The notes under the pieces: generated by a model
Seen by the model: the letters and a program-made list of their open reading frames with translations, nothing else
Database searches by the model: none
What the model was told of the DNA's origin: nothing
NCBI GenBank assembly: GCA_030651305.1
Contig: JAUSCI010000006.1
Span: 50,956-114,955, forward strand
DNA from: Sulfuritalea sp.
GTDB lineage: Bacteria > Pseudomonadota > Gammaproteobacteria > Burkholderiales > Rhodocyclaceae
DNA: 64,000 nt
Direction of reading: 5' to 3'
Translations under genes and position numbers: made by a program
In this document: piece by piece, positions 27,373-36,586 of the stretch
Numbering within the stretch: the first letter of the stretch is position 1
Layout: each line of letters begins with the position of its first letter

Positions 27373-28692
27373 GTGAACAAGAAGAATTCGCCAGAAAGCA
27401 ATCTGGAATCAATCGAAAAGGCAAGCCGGGATGAGTTGCAGGCCTTGCAGCTGCAGCGCATGAAGTGGTCGCTGCAGCATGTCTACGACAATGTGCCGCA
27501 CTATCGTGCGAAATATGATGCCGCCGGGGTGCATCCGGACGACCTGAAACAGTTGTCGGACCTCGCGAAATTCCCCTTCACCACCAAGCTCGACCTGCGC
27601 GATACCTATCCCTACGGCATGTTCGCGACGCCCATGCGCGACGTGGTGCGGATTCACGCTTCGTCGGGCACGACCGGCAAGCCCACCGTGGTCGGCTACA
27701 CCAAGAACGACATCGCGATGTGGGCTAATCTCATGGCCCGCTCGCTGCGCGCCGCAGGTTGCTCGGCCGACGACATAATTCTCAACTCCTATGGCTATGG
27801 CCTGTTCACCGGCGGCCTGGGCGCGCACTATGGCGGCGAAGCCCTGGGCGCCACGGTGATCCCCATGTCCGGCGGCCAGACCGAAAAGCAGGTGCAACTG
27901 ATCCAGGACTTCAAGCCCACCGTGATCCTGTGTACGCCGTCATACGTGCTGACGATCGCCGACGAGATGATCAAGCAGGGCATGAAGTCGAATCAGAGCA
28001 GTCTGCGCGTGGGTGTTTTCGGCGCAGAACCGTGGACCAACGAAATGCGCCGCGAGATCGAGGAGCGCCTCGGCATCGATGCCGTGGATATCTACGGATT
28101 GTCGGAGGTAATGGGGCCAGGAGTATCTTGCGAGTGCATCGAAACCAAGGATGGCCCGCACATCTGGGAGGATCATTTCTATCCGGAGATCATCCATCCG
28201 GAAACCGGTGCCGTGCTGCCGGACGGGGAAATGGGCGAACTGGTGTTCACCTCGCTGTCCAAGGAGGCCTTGCCGATCATCCGCTACCGCACCCGCGACC
28301 TGACCCGGTTGCTGCCGGGCACGGCACGGACCATGCGGCGCATGGAGAAGATCACCGGTCGCAGCGACGACATGCTGATCATCCGCGGCGTGAATGTCTT
28401 TCCCACGCAAATCGAAGAACTCCTGCTGAAGAATCCCAACTTGTGCGCCCAGTACCAATTGCAGGTGTCGCGCGAAGGCCATCTCGACAAACTGGATGTC
28501 TATGTCGAGGTTCGCGCCGAACTCTCGAAATCCATCGATGAAGCGAGGCGACGCGAAATCGGTGCCGAGGTGCAGCATCACATCAAGGCTCTGGTGGGAG
28601 TCAGCGCGGACGTTCATGTCGTTGAAACCGACAAGGTCGAAAGAACACTGGTGGGCAAGGCGCGGCGAGTGATTGACCGGCGACCGAAGTAG
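27373..28692 (+). CDS. padJ: Phenylacetate-CoA ligase
   Basis: AMP-forming ligase of the PaaK type, 439 residues, which activates phenylacetate with ATP and CoA. The P-loop motif HASSGTTGKPTVVGYT, YGYGLFTGGLGAHYGG, DIYGLSEVMGPGVSCEC, YRTRDLT and the C-terminal GRSDDMLIIRGVNVFP are all PaaK hallmarks. It directly follows padI (11 bp), completing phenylacetate to benzoyl-CoA within one operon. The start codon is GTG at 27373 with a GGGAGAAG ribosome site. Confidence 0.93.
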   Translation: MNKKNSPESNLESIEKASRDELQALQLQRMKWSLQHVYDNVPHYRAKYDAAGVHPDDLKQLSDLAKFPFTTKLDLRDTYPYGMFATPMRDVVRIHASSGTTGKPTVVGYTKNDIAMWANLMARSLRAAGCSADDIILNSYGYGLFTGGLGAHYGGEALGATVIPMSGGQTEKQVQLIQDFKPTVILCTPSYVLTIADEMIKQGMKSNQSSLRVGVFGAEPWTNEMRREIEERLGIDAVDIYGLSEVMGPGVSCECIETKDGPHIWEDHFYPEIIHPETGAVLPDGEMGELVFTSLSKEALPIIRYRTRDLTRLLPGTARTMRRMEKITGRSDDMLIIRGVNVFPTQIEELLLKNPNLCAQYQLQVSREGHLDKLDVYVEVRAELSKSIDEARRREIGAEVQHHIKALVGVSADVHVVETDKVERTLVGKARRVIDRRPK

Positions 28693-28707
28693 GGGTCGGG
28701 AGACGAT

Positions 28708-29583
28708 ATGTTGTCGCAGTTCCTGCAGTTCCTGTTCTCCGGCATCACGGTCGGCGCCGCCTACGCTTTGGCGGCGTTGGGCTTTACGCTGATCTACAAC
28801 GCCCCCAATGTGATCAATTTTGCCCAGGGCGAGGTCATCATGCTGGGCGGCATGCTGGTGTTCTTTTTCATGCAGTCGGGGTTGCCGATGCCGCTGGCGA
28901 TTGTGCTGGCGATAGCGATTCCGGCGCTGGTCGGAATTGCGCTCGAGAAACTGGCGATAGAGCCGGCGCGCGATGCCGAGGTGGTGACGCTGATCATCAT
29001 CACCATCGGCGCTTCGCTGGTGATTCGCGGTCTGATCCAGATCTGGCTGGGCAAGGGCGCGCACAGCTATCCCGCGTTTTCGGGCAGCGAGCCGCTGCAT
29101 ATCGGCGGCGCCACTCTGTTGCCGCAAAGTCTTTGGGTGCTTGGCATCACGGCTCTGGTGGTTGTCGCACTTTGGTACTTTTTCAGCCGCACACTGGCCG
29201 GCAAGGCCATCCTCGCCACCTCGTGCAACCCGCTGGCCGCCCAGTTGGTCGGCATCGATACGCAATGGGTACTGTTGGTCAGTTTCGCCCTTTCGGCGGC
29301 ATTGGGGGCGATCGGCGGCGTCCTGCTCACGCCGATCACCCTGACCTCCTACGACGTCGGAATCATGTTGGGTCTCAAAGGCTTTGTCGCCGCGGTCGTC
29401 GGCGGGCTGGGCAGCGGCCTGGGCGCCGTGCTCGGCGGGTTGCTGGTCGGAGTCATCGAGGCGATGGCAGCCGGGTACATCTCGTCTGCATACAAGGATG
29501 CAATTCCCTTCATCCTCATCCTGTTCATTCTCTTCTTCATGCCGCGCGGAATATTCGGCGCGAAAGTGACGGAGCGGGTATGA
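28708..29583 (+). CDS. Branched-chain-type ABC transporter permease (LivH-like)
   Basis: A 291-residue inner-membrane permease of the HAAT family with the LivH start (FLFSGITVGAAYALAALG), FAQGEVIMLGGML and the late EAA-like loop GGLGSGLGAVLGGLLVGVIE. It is one half of the transmembrane channel with the next gene (ATGA overlap). It lies downstream of padJ, so phenylacetate or another aromatic acid is the probable cargo (inference from context). Confidence 0.88.
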   Translation: MLSQFLQFLFSGITVGAAYALAALGFTLIYNAPNVINFAQGEVIMLGGMLVFFFMQSGLPMPLAIVLAIAIPALVGIALEKLAIEPARDAEVVTLIIITIGASLVIRGLIQIWLGKGAHSYPAFSGSEPLHIGGATLLPQSLWVLGITALVVVALWYFFSRTLAGKAILATSCNPLAAQLVGIDTQWVLLVSFALSAALGAIGGVLLTPITLTSYDVGIMLGLKGFVAAVVGGLGSGLGAVLGGLLVGVIEAMAAGYISSAYKDAIPFILILFILFFMPRGIFGAKVTERV

Positions 29584-30527
29584 GTATATTGAGGCGGCAC
29601 CACGTACTCATCATTCTGGCCGCGGTGCTGCTGCTGCTGCCACTGGTGTTGCCCAACAACTATTACTACGACATCGTGATCCGCATGGCGATCAACGCGA
29701 TTCTTGTGCTCGGTCTGAATCTGCTCATCGGCTTTGCCGGCCAGATCAGTCTTGGCCATGCCGGATTCGTTGGCATCGGTGCCTATGCTTCGGCGATCCT
29801 GCCGACCCACTTCGGCTGGCATCCATTGCTCGCGATGGCCGCCGGCGCCACAATTGCAAGTGCCATTGCGGCAATTGTGGCGCGGCCGATCTTTCGCCTG
29901 AAGGGACATTACCTCGCCATGGCAACCCTCGGCCTGGGAATCATCACGGCGATCGTGATCAAGAACGAGGCGGCGTATACGGGCGGGCCCGATGGCATGC
30001 CGGTGGTCGCGCTGGCGCTGATGGGCTTCGAGATTTCAGGCGAAAAGAAATGGTACTGGGTGCTTGCCGTAGTTCTTTTGTTCAGTTTCTGGGCGGCCAG
30101 GAATCTGATCGATTCTCCTTTTGGGCGCGCCCTGCGGGCACTGCACGGTTCAGAGGTTGCGTCACAGGTGATGGGCGTCGATGTGGTTCGTTACAAGGTT
30201 GCCATCTTCGTTCTGTCGGCCTTCTTTGCCAGCCTGATGGGAAGCGTCACCGCCCATTACATCGGTTTCGTCACGCCCAATATCGCCGACTTCTTCCATT
30301 CCATCGAACTCGTTACCATGGTCGTGATCGGCGGCATGGCCTCCATTTACGGATCGCTGATTGGTGCGATTTTGCTAACAGCCTTGCCTCAGGCGCTATC
30401 GACCTTCGAAGGCTGGGAAACGGTGGTTTTTGGTGCCATTCTCATGTTTTGCATGATCTTCATGCCCAGGGGCCTGGTGCCGACCCTGGCGCAGCGTTTT
30501 GGCGGCAGAGAGTCGGAGGGCGATTGA
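29580..30527 (+). CDS. Branched-chain-type ABC transporter permease (LivM-like)
   Basis: A 315-residue LivM-like permease with LGLNLLIGFAGQISLGHAGF, the YLAMATLGLG segment and IGGMASIYGSLIGAILL. The start ATG overlaps the preceding livH-like stop. Its own stop overlaps the start of the ATPase gene (TGATG), so the whole transporter is translationally coupled. Confidence 0.88.
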   Translation: MSILRRHHVLIILAAVLLLLPLVLPNNYYYDIVIRMAINAILVLGLNLLIGFAGQISLGHAGFVGIGAYASAILPTHFGWHPLLAMAAGATIASAIAAIVARPIFRLKGHYLAMATLGLGIITAIVIKNEAAYTGGPDGMPVVALALMGFEISGEKKWYWVLAVVLLFSFWAARNLIDSPFGRALRALHGSEVASQVMGVDVVRYKVAIFVLSAFFASLMGSVTAHYIGFVTPNIADFFHSIELVTMVVIGGMASIYGSLIGAILLTALPQALSTFEGWETVVFGAILMFCMIFMPRGLVPTLAQRFGGRESEGD

Positions 30528-31288
30528 TGGCGCTGCTCGAAGTCGACAATCTTTCCATTGCGTTCGGCGGTGTCACGGCCGTGCAGCACGTCAGCTTTGC
30601 CGTTGAGCGGGGGCTGGTGTATTCCGTGATCGGGCCCAACGGGGCCGGCAAGACCACGTTGTTCAACCTGATCACCGGCGTGTATACGCCGAACGAGGGC
30701 GAAATCCGGCTCGCCGGAGAATCCATCGCCGGCATGGCTCCGCACGAGCTGGCGTTGAAGGGCATGGCCAGGACATTCCAGAATCTTCAGATATGCATGA
30801 ACATGACGGCGCTGGAGAACGTCATGGTCGGGGCGCATTTGCAGCTGGATCGCAATCTGGTGAAAGCCATGCTGCGCTTTCCCGGCATTGCCAGGCGCGA
30901 CCGTGAGTTGAAAGACACGGCGCGCGAACTGATGGCCTTTGTAGGCCTGGAGAGCTACTGGAATCTCGGTGCCAGTTCGATGCCCTATGGGGCGCTGAAG
31001 CGGCTGGAGATAGCCCGCGCACTCGCCGCGAAACCTCGGATACTGTTTCTCGATGAGCCGGCGGCAGGGTTGAATGCCAGGGAAACCGCCGAGATCGATG
31101 AACTCGTGCGCAAGGTCGCCGACAATGATGTCACCGTGGTACTGGTCGAGCACGACATGAAAATGGTAATGAACATCTCCGATCGCATCCTGGTGCTCGA
31201 CTACGGCAAGAAATTGACCGAGGGAACGGCCAGGGAGGTCAGGGAGAATCCCGACGTCATCGCTGCGTATCTGGGCAGCAACGTATGA
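30527..31288 (+). CDS. Branched-chain-type ABC transporter ATPase (LivG-like)
   Basis: A 253-residue ATPase with Walker A GPNGAGKTT, the LivG-type GMARTFQNLQ Q-loop and Walker B ILFLDEPAAG. The ABC signature region is unusual (SSMPYGALKRLEIARAL, with no canonical LSGGQ), a common variation in LivG proteins (usually L-x-YG-x-QR-x-LE). It partners with the hemerythrin-LivF fusion downstream. Confidence 0.88.
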   Translation: MALLEVDNLSIAFGGVTAVQHVSFAVERGLVYSVIGPNGAGKTTLFNLITGVYTPNEGEIRLAGESIAGMAPHELALKGMARTFQNLQICMNMTALENVMVGAHLQLDRNLVKAMLRFPGIARRDRELKDTARELMAFVGLESYWNLGASSMPYGALKRLEIARALAAKPRILFLDEPAAGLNARETAEIDELVRKVADNDVTVVLVEHDMKMVMNISDRILVLDYGKKLTEGTAREVRENPDVIAAYLGSNV

Positions 31289-31313
31289 GACGCGCTCCAG
31301 GGAGAACTCTGTA

Positions 31314-32627
31314 ATGGAGGCGCTGCAGATCATCGGCAACGAGCACCGCAGCATGTGGCAGCTGACGGTGGTGCTAGAGGAGTTGTGCAAGCAGCTCGGC
31401 AAGCCGGAGGAAAGGCCGGATGACGAGTTGTTCGGCATGATCCTCGACTATATCGAGCAGTACGTCGAGCGGGTGCATGAGCCGAAGGAGGAAGCTTTTC
31501 TTTACAAGGCTGTGCTCGAGCGCAGCAGCGAAGGCAAGGAAATGATCGCGGAATTCACGCGCGAGCATGCGAGTACTCCCGACGCTGTGGCGCGGCTGCG
31601 TGGCCAACTGGACGCTGTCGTGCGCAACTATCCCGAAGGGGTTGCCACGTTTCAGCAGGCTGTCGACGAGTACATTTCGATGATGCGGAGGCACATCATG
31701 AAGGAGGAGAGCGATCTCTTCCCTCTGGCTCGCAGGATATTGACCGACGCGGACTGGGACGAAATCAATACGGCCTTTGGCGACAGCAACGATCCCTTAT
31801 TCGGGGAAAGCGCGCTTGTCGAGTTCCGCGCCTTGATGTCGCGCATCGTCAACCAGGCGCCCGAGCCGATAGGCTTTGGACTCGTAACGGAGGTGAAGCC
31901 GCCAGCGGAAGAGCATCCGGTGCTGCTCTCGATCCATGACCTGAGCAGTAGTTATGGGCGCATACAGGCATTGCGCGGCGTTACGATCGAAGTCAGGCAG
32001 GGCCAACTGGTTGCGCTGGTCGGTGCCAATGGCGCAGGCAAGACGACGCTGCTGCGGGCGATTTCCGGAGTGCAGAAGGTATCCGGTGGCGCCATCAATT
32101 TTGCTGGTCAGGACATTACCTATGCCCGCCCGGACCAGCGCGTGCGGCTGGGCATCTGCCAAGTACCCGAGGGGCGCCAGGTGTTTGGCCCCCTGTCGGT
32201 AGAAGACAACCTGCGCCTGGGCGCCTATACCCGCAGCGATAAGCGATCGATTGAGGAAGACATGGAGCAGATGTACGCCATGTTTCCCATCCTCAAGCAG
32301 AAATTCAGGCAGTCGGCCGGAACTCTTTCCGGCGGACAGCAGCAGATGCTGGCGATGGCGCGGGCATTGATGGGAAGGCCGAAGTTGCTCCTGCTGGACG
32401 AACCGTCGATGGGCCTGGCGCCGTTGCTTATCCAGGAAATTTTCAATGCCATCATCAGTTTGCGTGAACATGGCAAGACGGTTTTTCTGGTTGAGCAGAA
32501 CGCCCAGGCCGCGCTGTCGATCGCAGACCATGCCTATGTAATCGAGACCGGCGAGACCGTGCTTTCGGGTACCGGCAGCGAATTGCTGGTGAACGAGCAA
32601 GTGAAATCAGCTTATCTGGGTATCTGA
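31314..32627 (+). CDS. Hemerythrin-like domain fused to LivF-type ABC ATPase
   Basis: A 437-residue chimera in one uninterrupted frame. Residues 1-150 form a hemerythrin HHE domain with all expected di-iron ligands: His11, His55-x3-Glu59, His85 and His127-x3-Glu131. After a linker, residues 205-437 are a complete LivF ATPase with Walker A GANGAGKTT, signature LSGGQQQ and Walker B LLLLDEPSMG. The ordinary livF of the second transporter (60808-61521) lacks this extension. Upstream lies the LivG-like gene, downstream the binding protein. A role as an oxygen, NO or redox sensor gating aromatic uptake is an inference. Confidence 0.9.
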   Translation: MEALQIIGNEHRSMWQLTVVLEELCKQLGKPEERPDDELFGMILDYIEQYVERVHEPKEEAFLYKAVLERSSEGKEMIAEFTREHASTPDAVARLRGQLDAVVRNYPEGVATFQQAVDEYISMMRRHIMKEESDLFPLARRILTDADWDEINTAFGDSNDPLFGESALVEFRALMSRIVNQAPEPIGFGLVTEVKPPAEEHPVLLSIHDLSSSYGRIQALRGVTIEVRQGQLVALVGANGAGKTTLLRAISGVQKVSGGAINFAGQDITYARPDQRVRLGICQVPEGRQVFGPLSVEDNLRLGAYTRSDKRSIEEDMEQMYAMFPILKQKFRQSAGTLSGGQQQMLAMARALMGRPKLLLLDEPSMGLAPLLIQEIFNAIISLREHGKTVFLVEQNAQAALSIADHAYVIETGETVLSGTGSELLVNEQVKSAYLGI

Positions 32628-32646
32628 TTTGGTTGGATGCATCGTG

Positions 32647-32674
32647 TTGCAAGCTTGAAGATGTTCATTAGAAT
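32647..32674 (+). promoter_or_regulatory. Possible internal promoter of the binding-protein gene
   Basis: TTGCAA (32647-32652), a 16-bp spacer and TAGAAT (32669-32674) resemble a sigma-70 promoter in the 97-bp gap before the solute-binding protein, which is usually needed in excess over the permease. Confidence 0.4.
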
Positions 32675-32724
32675 CACCCTGTAGCAATTGCTGTTATTCA
32701 AATTACACCTAGGAGGAAACAACC

Positions 32725-33876
32725 GTGGTCAAACATTCGTTACTGAAGATCGCCACCACTGCCGCTGTCGCAGTCGGTGTCAGCCTGTCCGCCTTTGCCG
32801 CGGACCCCATCAAGATCGGATCGGTTCTGTCAGTCACTGGCGGCGCTGCCTTCCTTGGTGACCCGGAGTTGAAGACACTGCAACTCTATGTTGAAAAGAT
32901 CAACAAGGAAGGTGGTGTGCTCGGACGCCAACTGCAATTGGTGCACTACGACGATGCCGGCGACGCCAGCAAGGCCAACGGCTTCGCCAAGCGCCTGATC
33001 GACGATGACAAGGTAGACATCATCGTTGGCGGCAGCACCACGGGTTCCACCATGTCGATGGTTCCCCTGGTCGAGAAGGCGGAAATCCCCTTCATTTCTC
33101 TGGCCGGCGCGGTTGTTATCGTGGAACCGGTAAAGAAATGGGTATTCAAGACGCCGCATACCGACCGCATGGCGGCGGAAAAAGTCTTCACTGACATGAA
33201 GGCTCGCAATTTGACCAAGGTCGCCCTGCTTGCCGAAACCAGCGGTTTTGGCATGTCGGGCAAGAAGGAGACCGAGGCGCTGGCCGGCAAGATGGGCATC
33301 ACCCTGGTGGCCAATGAAACCTACGGACCCAAGGACACCGACATGACGCCGCAACTGACCAAGATCAAGGGCGCGGCTGGCGTGCAGGCGATCTTCGTCT
33401 TCGGCTTCGGCCAGGGACCGGCACTGGTGAACAAGAGTTACAAGCAACTTGGCCTCAGCTTGCCGCTCTATCACGCGCACGGTGTTGCCTCCGAAGAGTT
33501 CATCAAGCTTTCGGGACCCGCAGCCGAAGGCGTTCGCCTTCCTGCCGCCGCTTTGCTGGTGGCCGGTAAACTGGCTGCCAACGATCCGCAAAAGCCTGTG
33601 GTGACTGGTTACCGCAAGACCTACGGTGATCGCTACAAAGAGGATGTGTCGACCTTCGGCGGTCATGCCTACGACGGCCTAATGATGGCAGTCGAAGCCT
33701 TCAAGCGCGCCGGTTCCACCGACAAGGCCAAGGTTCGCGATGCCATCGAAGCCACCAAGGGCTATATCGGCACGGGCGGCAAGGTCACCATGTCGCCGAC
33801 GGATCACATGGGTCTGGATCAATCAGCCTTCATCATGCTGGAAATCAAGAATGGAGACTGGACTATCGCCAAGTGA
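32725..33876 (+). CDS. Periplasmic solute-binding protein of the ABC importer
   Basis: A 383-residue Leu/Ile/Val-binding-type (type I periplasmic fold) protein. It has a Sec signal peptide (KHSLLKIATTAAVAVGVSLSAFA, cleavage after AFA), then IKIGSVLSVTGGAAFLGDPE, GGVLGRQLQLVHYDD and DIIVGGSTTGSTMSM. The GTG start at 32725 has a strong AGGAGG site. It ends the pad-linked transporter operon and is followed by a terminator. The ligand is probably phenylacetate or a related aromatic acid. Confidence 0.88.
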   Translation: MVKHSLLKIATTAAVAVGVSLSAFAADPIKIGSVLSVTGGAAFLGDPELKTLQLYVEKINKEGGVLGRQLQLVHYDDAGDASKANGFAKRLIDDDKVDIIVGGSTTGSTMSMVPLVEKAEIPFISLAGAVVIVEPVKKWVFKTPHTDRMAAEKVFTDMKARNLTKVALLAETSGFGMSGKKETEALAGKMGITLVANETYGPKDTDMTPQLTKIKGAAGVQAIFVFGFGQGPALVNKSYKQLGLSLPLYHAHGVASEEFIKLSGPAAEGVRLPAAALLVAGKLAANDPQKPVVTGYRKTYGDRYKEDVSTFGGHAYDGLMMAVEAFKRAGSTDKAKVRDAIEATKGYIGTGGKVTMSPTDHMGLDQSAFIMLEIKNGDWTIAK

Positions 33877-33895
33877 GTCTGTCCGACTGAATAAG

Positions 33896-33922
33896 AGGCC
33901 CGCTTAGTGCGGGCCTTTTTTA
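33896..33922 (+). terminator. Rho-independent terminator of the pad-transporter operon
   Basis: An 8-bp GC stem AGGCCCGC / GCGGGCCT with a TTAGT loop, followed by seven T residues. Confidence 0.9.
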
Positions 33923-34058
33923 TATTCCCGTCGCTTTGGGCGGGAACGGCATCCCGCGACATGGGCAATCGGCGGCAGTCCGCTGCTCGGCCCATGCGAA
34001 GGCATGGATCATCGCAGGCAGCCCGTCGAGTGGCCCTATTGATTCCATGAAACAGAAA

Positions 34059-34451
34059 TCACTTGGCCTTCACTGCCAATACCGGGCACGGAACCGAAAG
34101 CAGCAACTCCTGGGCCACACTGCCCAGAAAAAGCTTGCCTACCGGTGTGCGTTTGCGCAGGCCGATGATAAGCAGGGATATCTGCAGCGAGTCGACCATT
34201 TCTTCAATTTCTTCGATGGCACTCTTGCCCCGAACAAACTGCTTGAATGTTGCGTCGATTCCTGATACTGACAGCAATTCTTCGACGCGCTCGACATCCT
34301 GCACATCGGCCATCGATGGATCTTCCTTGCTGCCACCCGGACTGGCATTGACCACCACCAGACGTTCGCTGCGCCGACGAGCGATTTCCATGCCCTTATC
34401 CAGGGCGGCCTGCCCTTCCGGGCGGGGTACATAGGCTACAAGTATGGTCAC
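34059..34451 (-). CDS. Universal stress protein, UspA family
   Basis: A single-domain UspA-type protein of 130 residues with the start TILVAYVPRPEGQAAL, LVVVNAS, and the nucleotide-binding end LLIIGLRKRTPVGKLFLGSVAQELLLSVPCPVLAV (G-2x-G-9x-G-S/T type). GTG 34451 was chosen for its GGGAGAG ribosome site and domain boundary. A longer frame upstream lacks homology. Confidence 0.88.
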   Translation of the reverse strand: MTILVAYVPRPEGQAALDKGMEIARRRSERLVVVNASPGGSKEDPSMADVQDVERVEELLSVSGIDATFKQFVRGKSAIEEIEEMVDSLQISLLIIGLRKRTPVGKLFLGSVAQELLLSVPCPVLAVKAK

Positions 34452-34706
34452 GGCTACTCTCCCTATTTGCGACTGATGGGCAAGGTCCCTGGAGAACCCG
34501 CGTGTCAGGCAGGCACGTCGGCCTGCGCTATTACACGCCGTTGATTCTAGCCTGCTTGTTGAACGAGTTCGAGCCGTGTCCTTGCAGCTTCCTCCTCGGT
34601 CACTGGAGCACTGTATTCTCCTCCGACGCCGAGTCTCTCCGCACGCCAAGAGATAGGGCAATGTGGCTCGTGCCTGTTGACCCGTCTGGGTACGCACCGA
34701 CGCGCG

Positions 34707-35678
34707 TCAAAAGCGATAGCCCGCCCCTAGCAGAATTACGTCGGTGTCGCGGTGATGGTTGGTGTTGACGCGATTCCAGGAGATTCTTGCCGCCCATTCC
34801 TGACTGATCCGGTACGCGGCGGTCGCGGTGAAGATCCAGGAGAACTTGCTGTCGCCACCCTCGCCGGGCACCGGTGCACGATACCGGTCGACTGCCAGGT
34901 AAGGACCGAATCCGATCCCCAGTACCAGCCGGTCGCTGGCGAGCACTTCGCGTACGCCCCAGATCTGGGCGGTGACGCCGGTGCGCCGGATCAGCCGGGC
35001 ATCGCCCTCGTTCAGCACCGCCAGCGTCACATCGATGTGGCGCGCCAGGCCACGGCGGTATTCGATGGAACGGGCCGTGCCCAGCTCCGATTCATAGCTA
35101 TTGACGATCGTCTTGCCGAGAAACAGCGTGACTTCGTCGCTCGTCGTACGGAATGCCTGGCGCGGCACCGATACATGCGGCCCACGCGCGGACACGGGTT
35201 CCAGCAGGTAGCCGATGCCGAACATCAGTGCGCTGGTGTCGATGCTGTTGGGGGGGACGATGCGGTTATAGCGCATCTGGTACAGCCAACGGCTGTCGGC
35301 GTAATAGGTCGCCGCCACGCTGCCGATGGTGCCCCAGCCATGGACGTTGGCATAGCCGCCGGCCGGGGCCGGCGTGGTGTCGGAAAACCGGTAGGGGCCG
35401 ATCCCGGCGGCAAGCGACAGGCGCCGGTCGAGCAGATTGCTGCGGCCCCAGACCTGGATCGCCTGCCCGTCGCGATGATGGCCGGGGACATGGCCCTCGT
35501 TCAGCCAGGCGAAGCTGGCGGCGATGTTCTCGCCCAGGGGATGCTGGTATTCGAAGGCCCACGCGGAGGTACGCTGCCGGGTTGCTGTGTCCTCCAGCCC
35601 GCCGGCGAACAGGGTCAGTTCCTGGGCATCTGCCGCGCCGGACAGAGCCAGCGTCAACATCAGAAAGATTAGCCGCAT
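34707..35678 (-). CDS. Outer-membrane beta-barrel protein with internal duplication
   Basis: A 323-residue protein with a signal peptide (LIFLMLTLALSGAADA, cut before QELT) and a C-terminal aromatic (LLGAGYRF) typical of barrel insertion. The two halves are related: ELTLFAGG... / EVTLFLGK..., SFAWLNEGH / LAVLNEGDA, IQVWGRSNLL / AQIWGVREVL and LAAGIGPYRFSD / LGIGFGPYLAVD occur in the same order, so the barrel arose by duplication of a unit of about 150 residues. I cannot name the family. Function unknown. Confidence 0.65.
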   Translation of the reverse strand: MRLIFLMLTLALSGAADAQELTLFAGGLEDTATRQRTSAWAFEYQHPLGENIAASFAWLNEGHVPGHHRDGQAIQVWGRSNLLDRRLSLAAGIGPYRFSDTTPAPAGGYANVHGWGTIGSVAATYYADSRWLYQMRYNRIVPPNSIDTSALMFGIGYLLEPVSARGPHVSVPRQAFRTTSDEVTLFLGKTIVNSYESELGTARSIEYRRGLARHIDVTLAVLNEGDARLIRRTGVTAQIWGVREVLASDRLVLGIGFGPYLAVDRYRAPVPGEGGDSKFSWIFTATAAYRISQEWAARISWNRVNTNHHRDTDVILLGAGYRF

Positions 35679-35990
35679 GTGTTGTCTCCTGTCTTCTGCC
35701 GGCTGCCGCCGACCGTCATATTGGCGCTTCGGTCAATTTTCCGATCATGGCCATTGCCAAGGGATCCGCGTGCAAGAAAGTACTTATAGCGCGACTCCGG
35801 AGCGTGGTATGTACGCCAGCGCGCATAGCCGTGCTCGATGAAAAGCCGATTGCAGGACTTGGCCGCAATGCATTTCCCGTTGCAGGTGCTGCCGGTGTTC
35901 CTTGCCGATCGACGAGCACGCACCAGGCATTTATCGGCGTAAGCTCTCTACAGGTGTTCAATTGGCATCGGCCAACCAAGGAGCCAGGCG
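35679..35990. other. Intergenic region between barrel gene and TM2 gene
   Basis: 312 bp between divergent genes. I see no conserved coding frame, terminator or repeat here. Promoters for both genes are expected but none stands out. Confidence 0.4.
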
Positions 35991-36389
35991 ATGACGCAGG
36001 CAAGCGATACCCATTCAAAGACCGTCGGCTATGTCCTCTGGTTATTCGGTTTCACCGGCGCACACCGCTTCTATTACGGCAAGCCGGTAACCGGAACCCT
36101 CTGGTTCTTCACGCTGGGACTGTTCGGCATCGGCTGGCTGATCGACCTGTTCCTGATTCCGTCCATGGACCGCCAGGCCGATCTCAGATTCCGCTCAGGC
36201 AAGGTCGACTATTCCATCGCATGGATTCTGCTGACCTTCCTCGGGGTTTTCGGTGTGCATCGGATGTACCTGGGCAAGTGGATCACCGGCGTCCTTTACT
36301 TCTGCACGCTCGGCCTTCTGGGGCTCGGCTACCTCTACGATTACTGGACGCTGAATGACCAGATTACCCTGGTGAACGCCGCAAGCTGA
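35991..36389 (+). CDS. Double TM2-domain membrane protein
   Basis: A 132-residue protein made of two TM2-like units: VLWLFGFTGAHRFYYGK...GIGWLIDLFLIP and ILLTFLGVFGVHRMYLGK...LGYLYDYWTLNDQI. Each unit gives two transmembrane helices with a G-x-HR-x-Y-x-GK turn between. The family is widespread and of unknown function. ATG 35991 has a GGAG ribosome site. Convergent with boxA. Confidence 0.85.
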   Translation: MTQASDTHSKTVGYVLWLFGFTGAHRFYYGKPVTGTLWFFTLGLFGIGWLIDLFLIPSMDRQADLRFRSGKVDYSIAWILLTFLGVFGVHRMYLGKWITGVLYFCTLGLLGLGYLYDYWTLNDQITLVNAAS

Positions 36390-36487
36390 TGCTGCCTTGG
36401 TCGACGAGCGGACCGCGTCGTTGGTCGCCTTGGCTTTCGGCAGTGAGCCCAGGGCCGAAGCTGGATGCCAACCGCTCGATCGGTTTC

Positions 36488-36511
36488 GCCGTACCACCAG
36501 CGCCGACTCTT
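36488..36511 (+). repeat. Dispersed 24-bp repeat, copy 6
   Basis: Copy with CCAGCGCCGACTCTT in the convergent gap between the TM2 gene and boxA. Confidence 0.7.
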
Positions 36512-36586
36512 CGATGCCTTGCAGCGCCGCCTTCGGTGAATCTGCGCGCGGTTGTTGGGGACAGGCGATTCCGCTTTGCGTCACGC

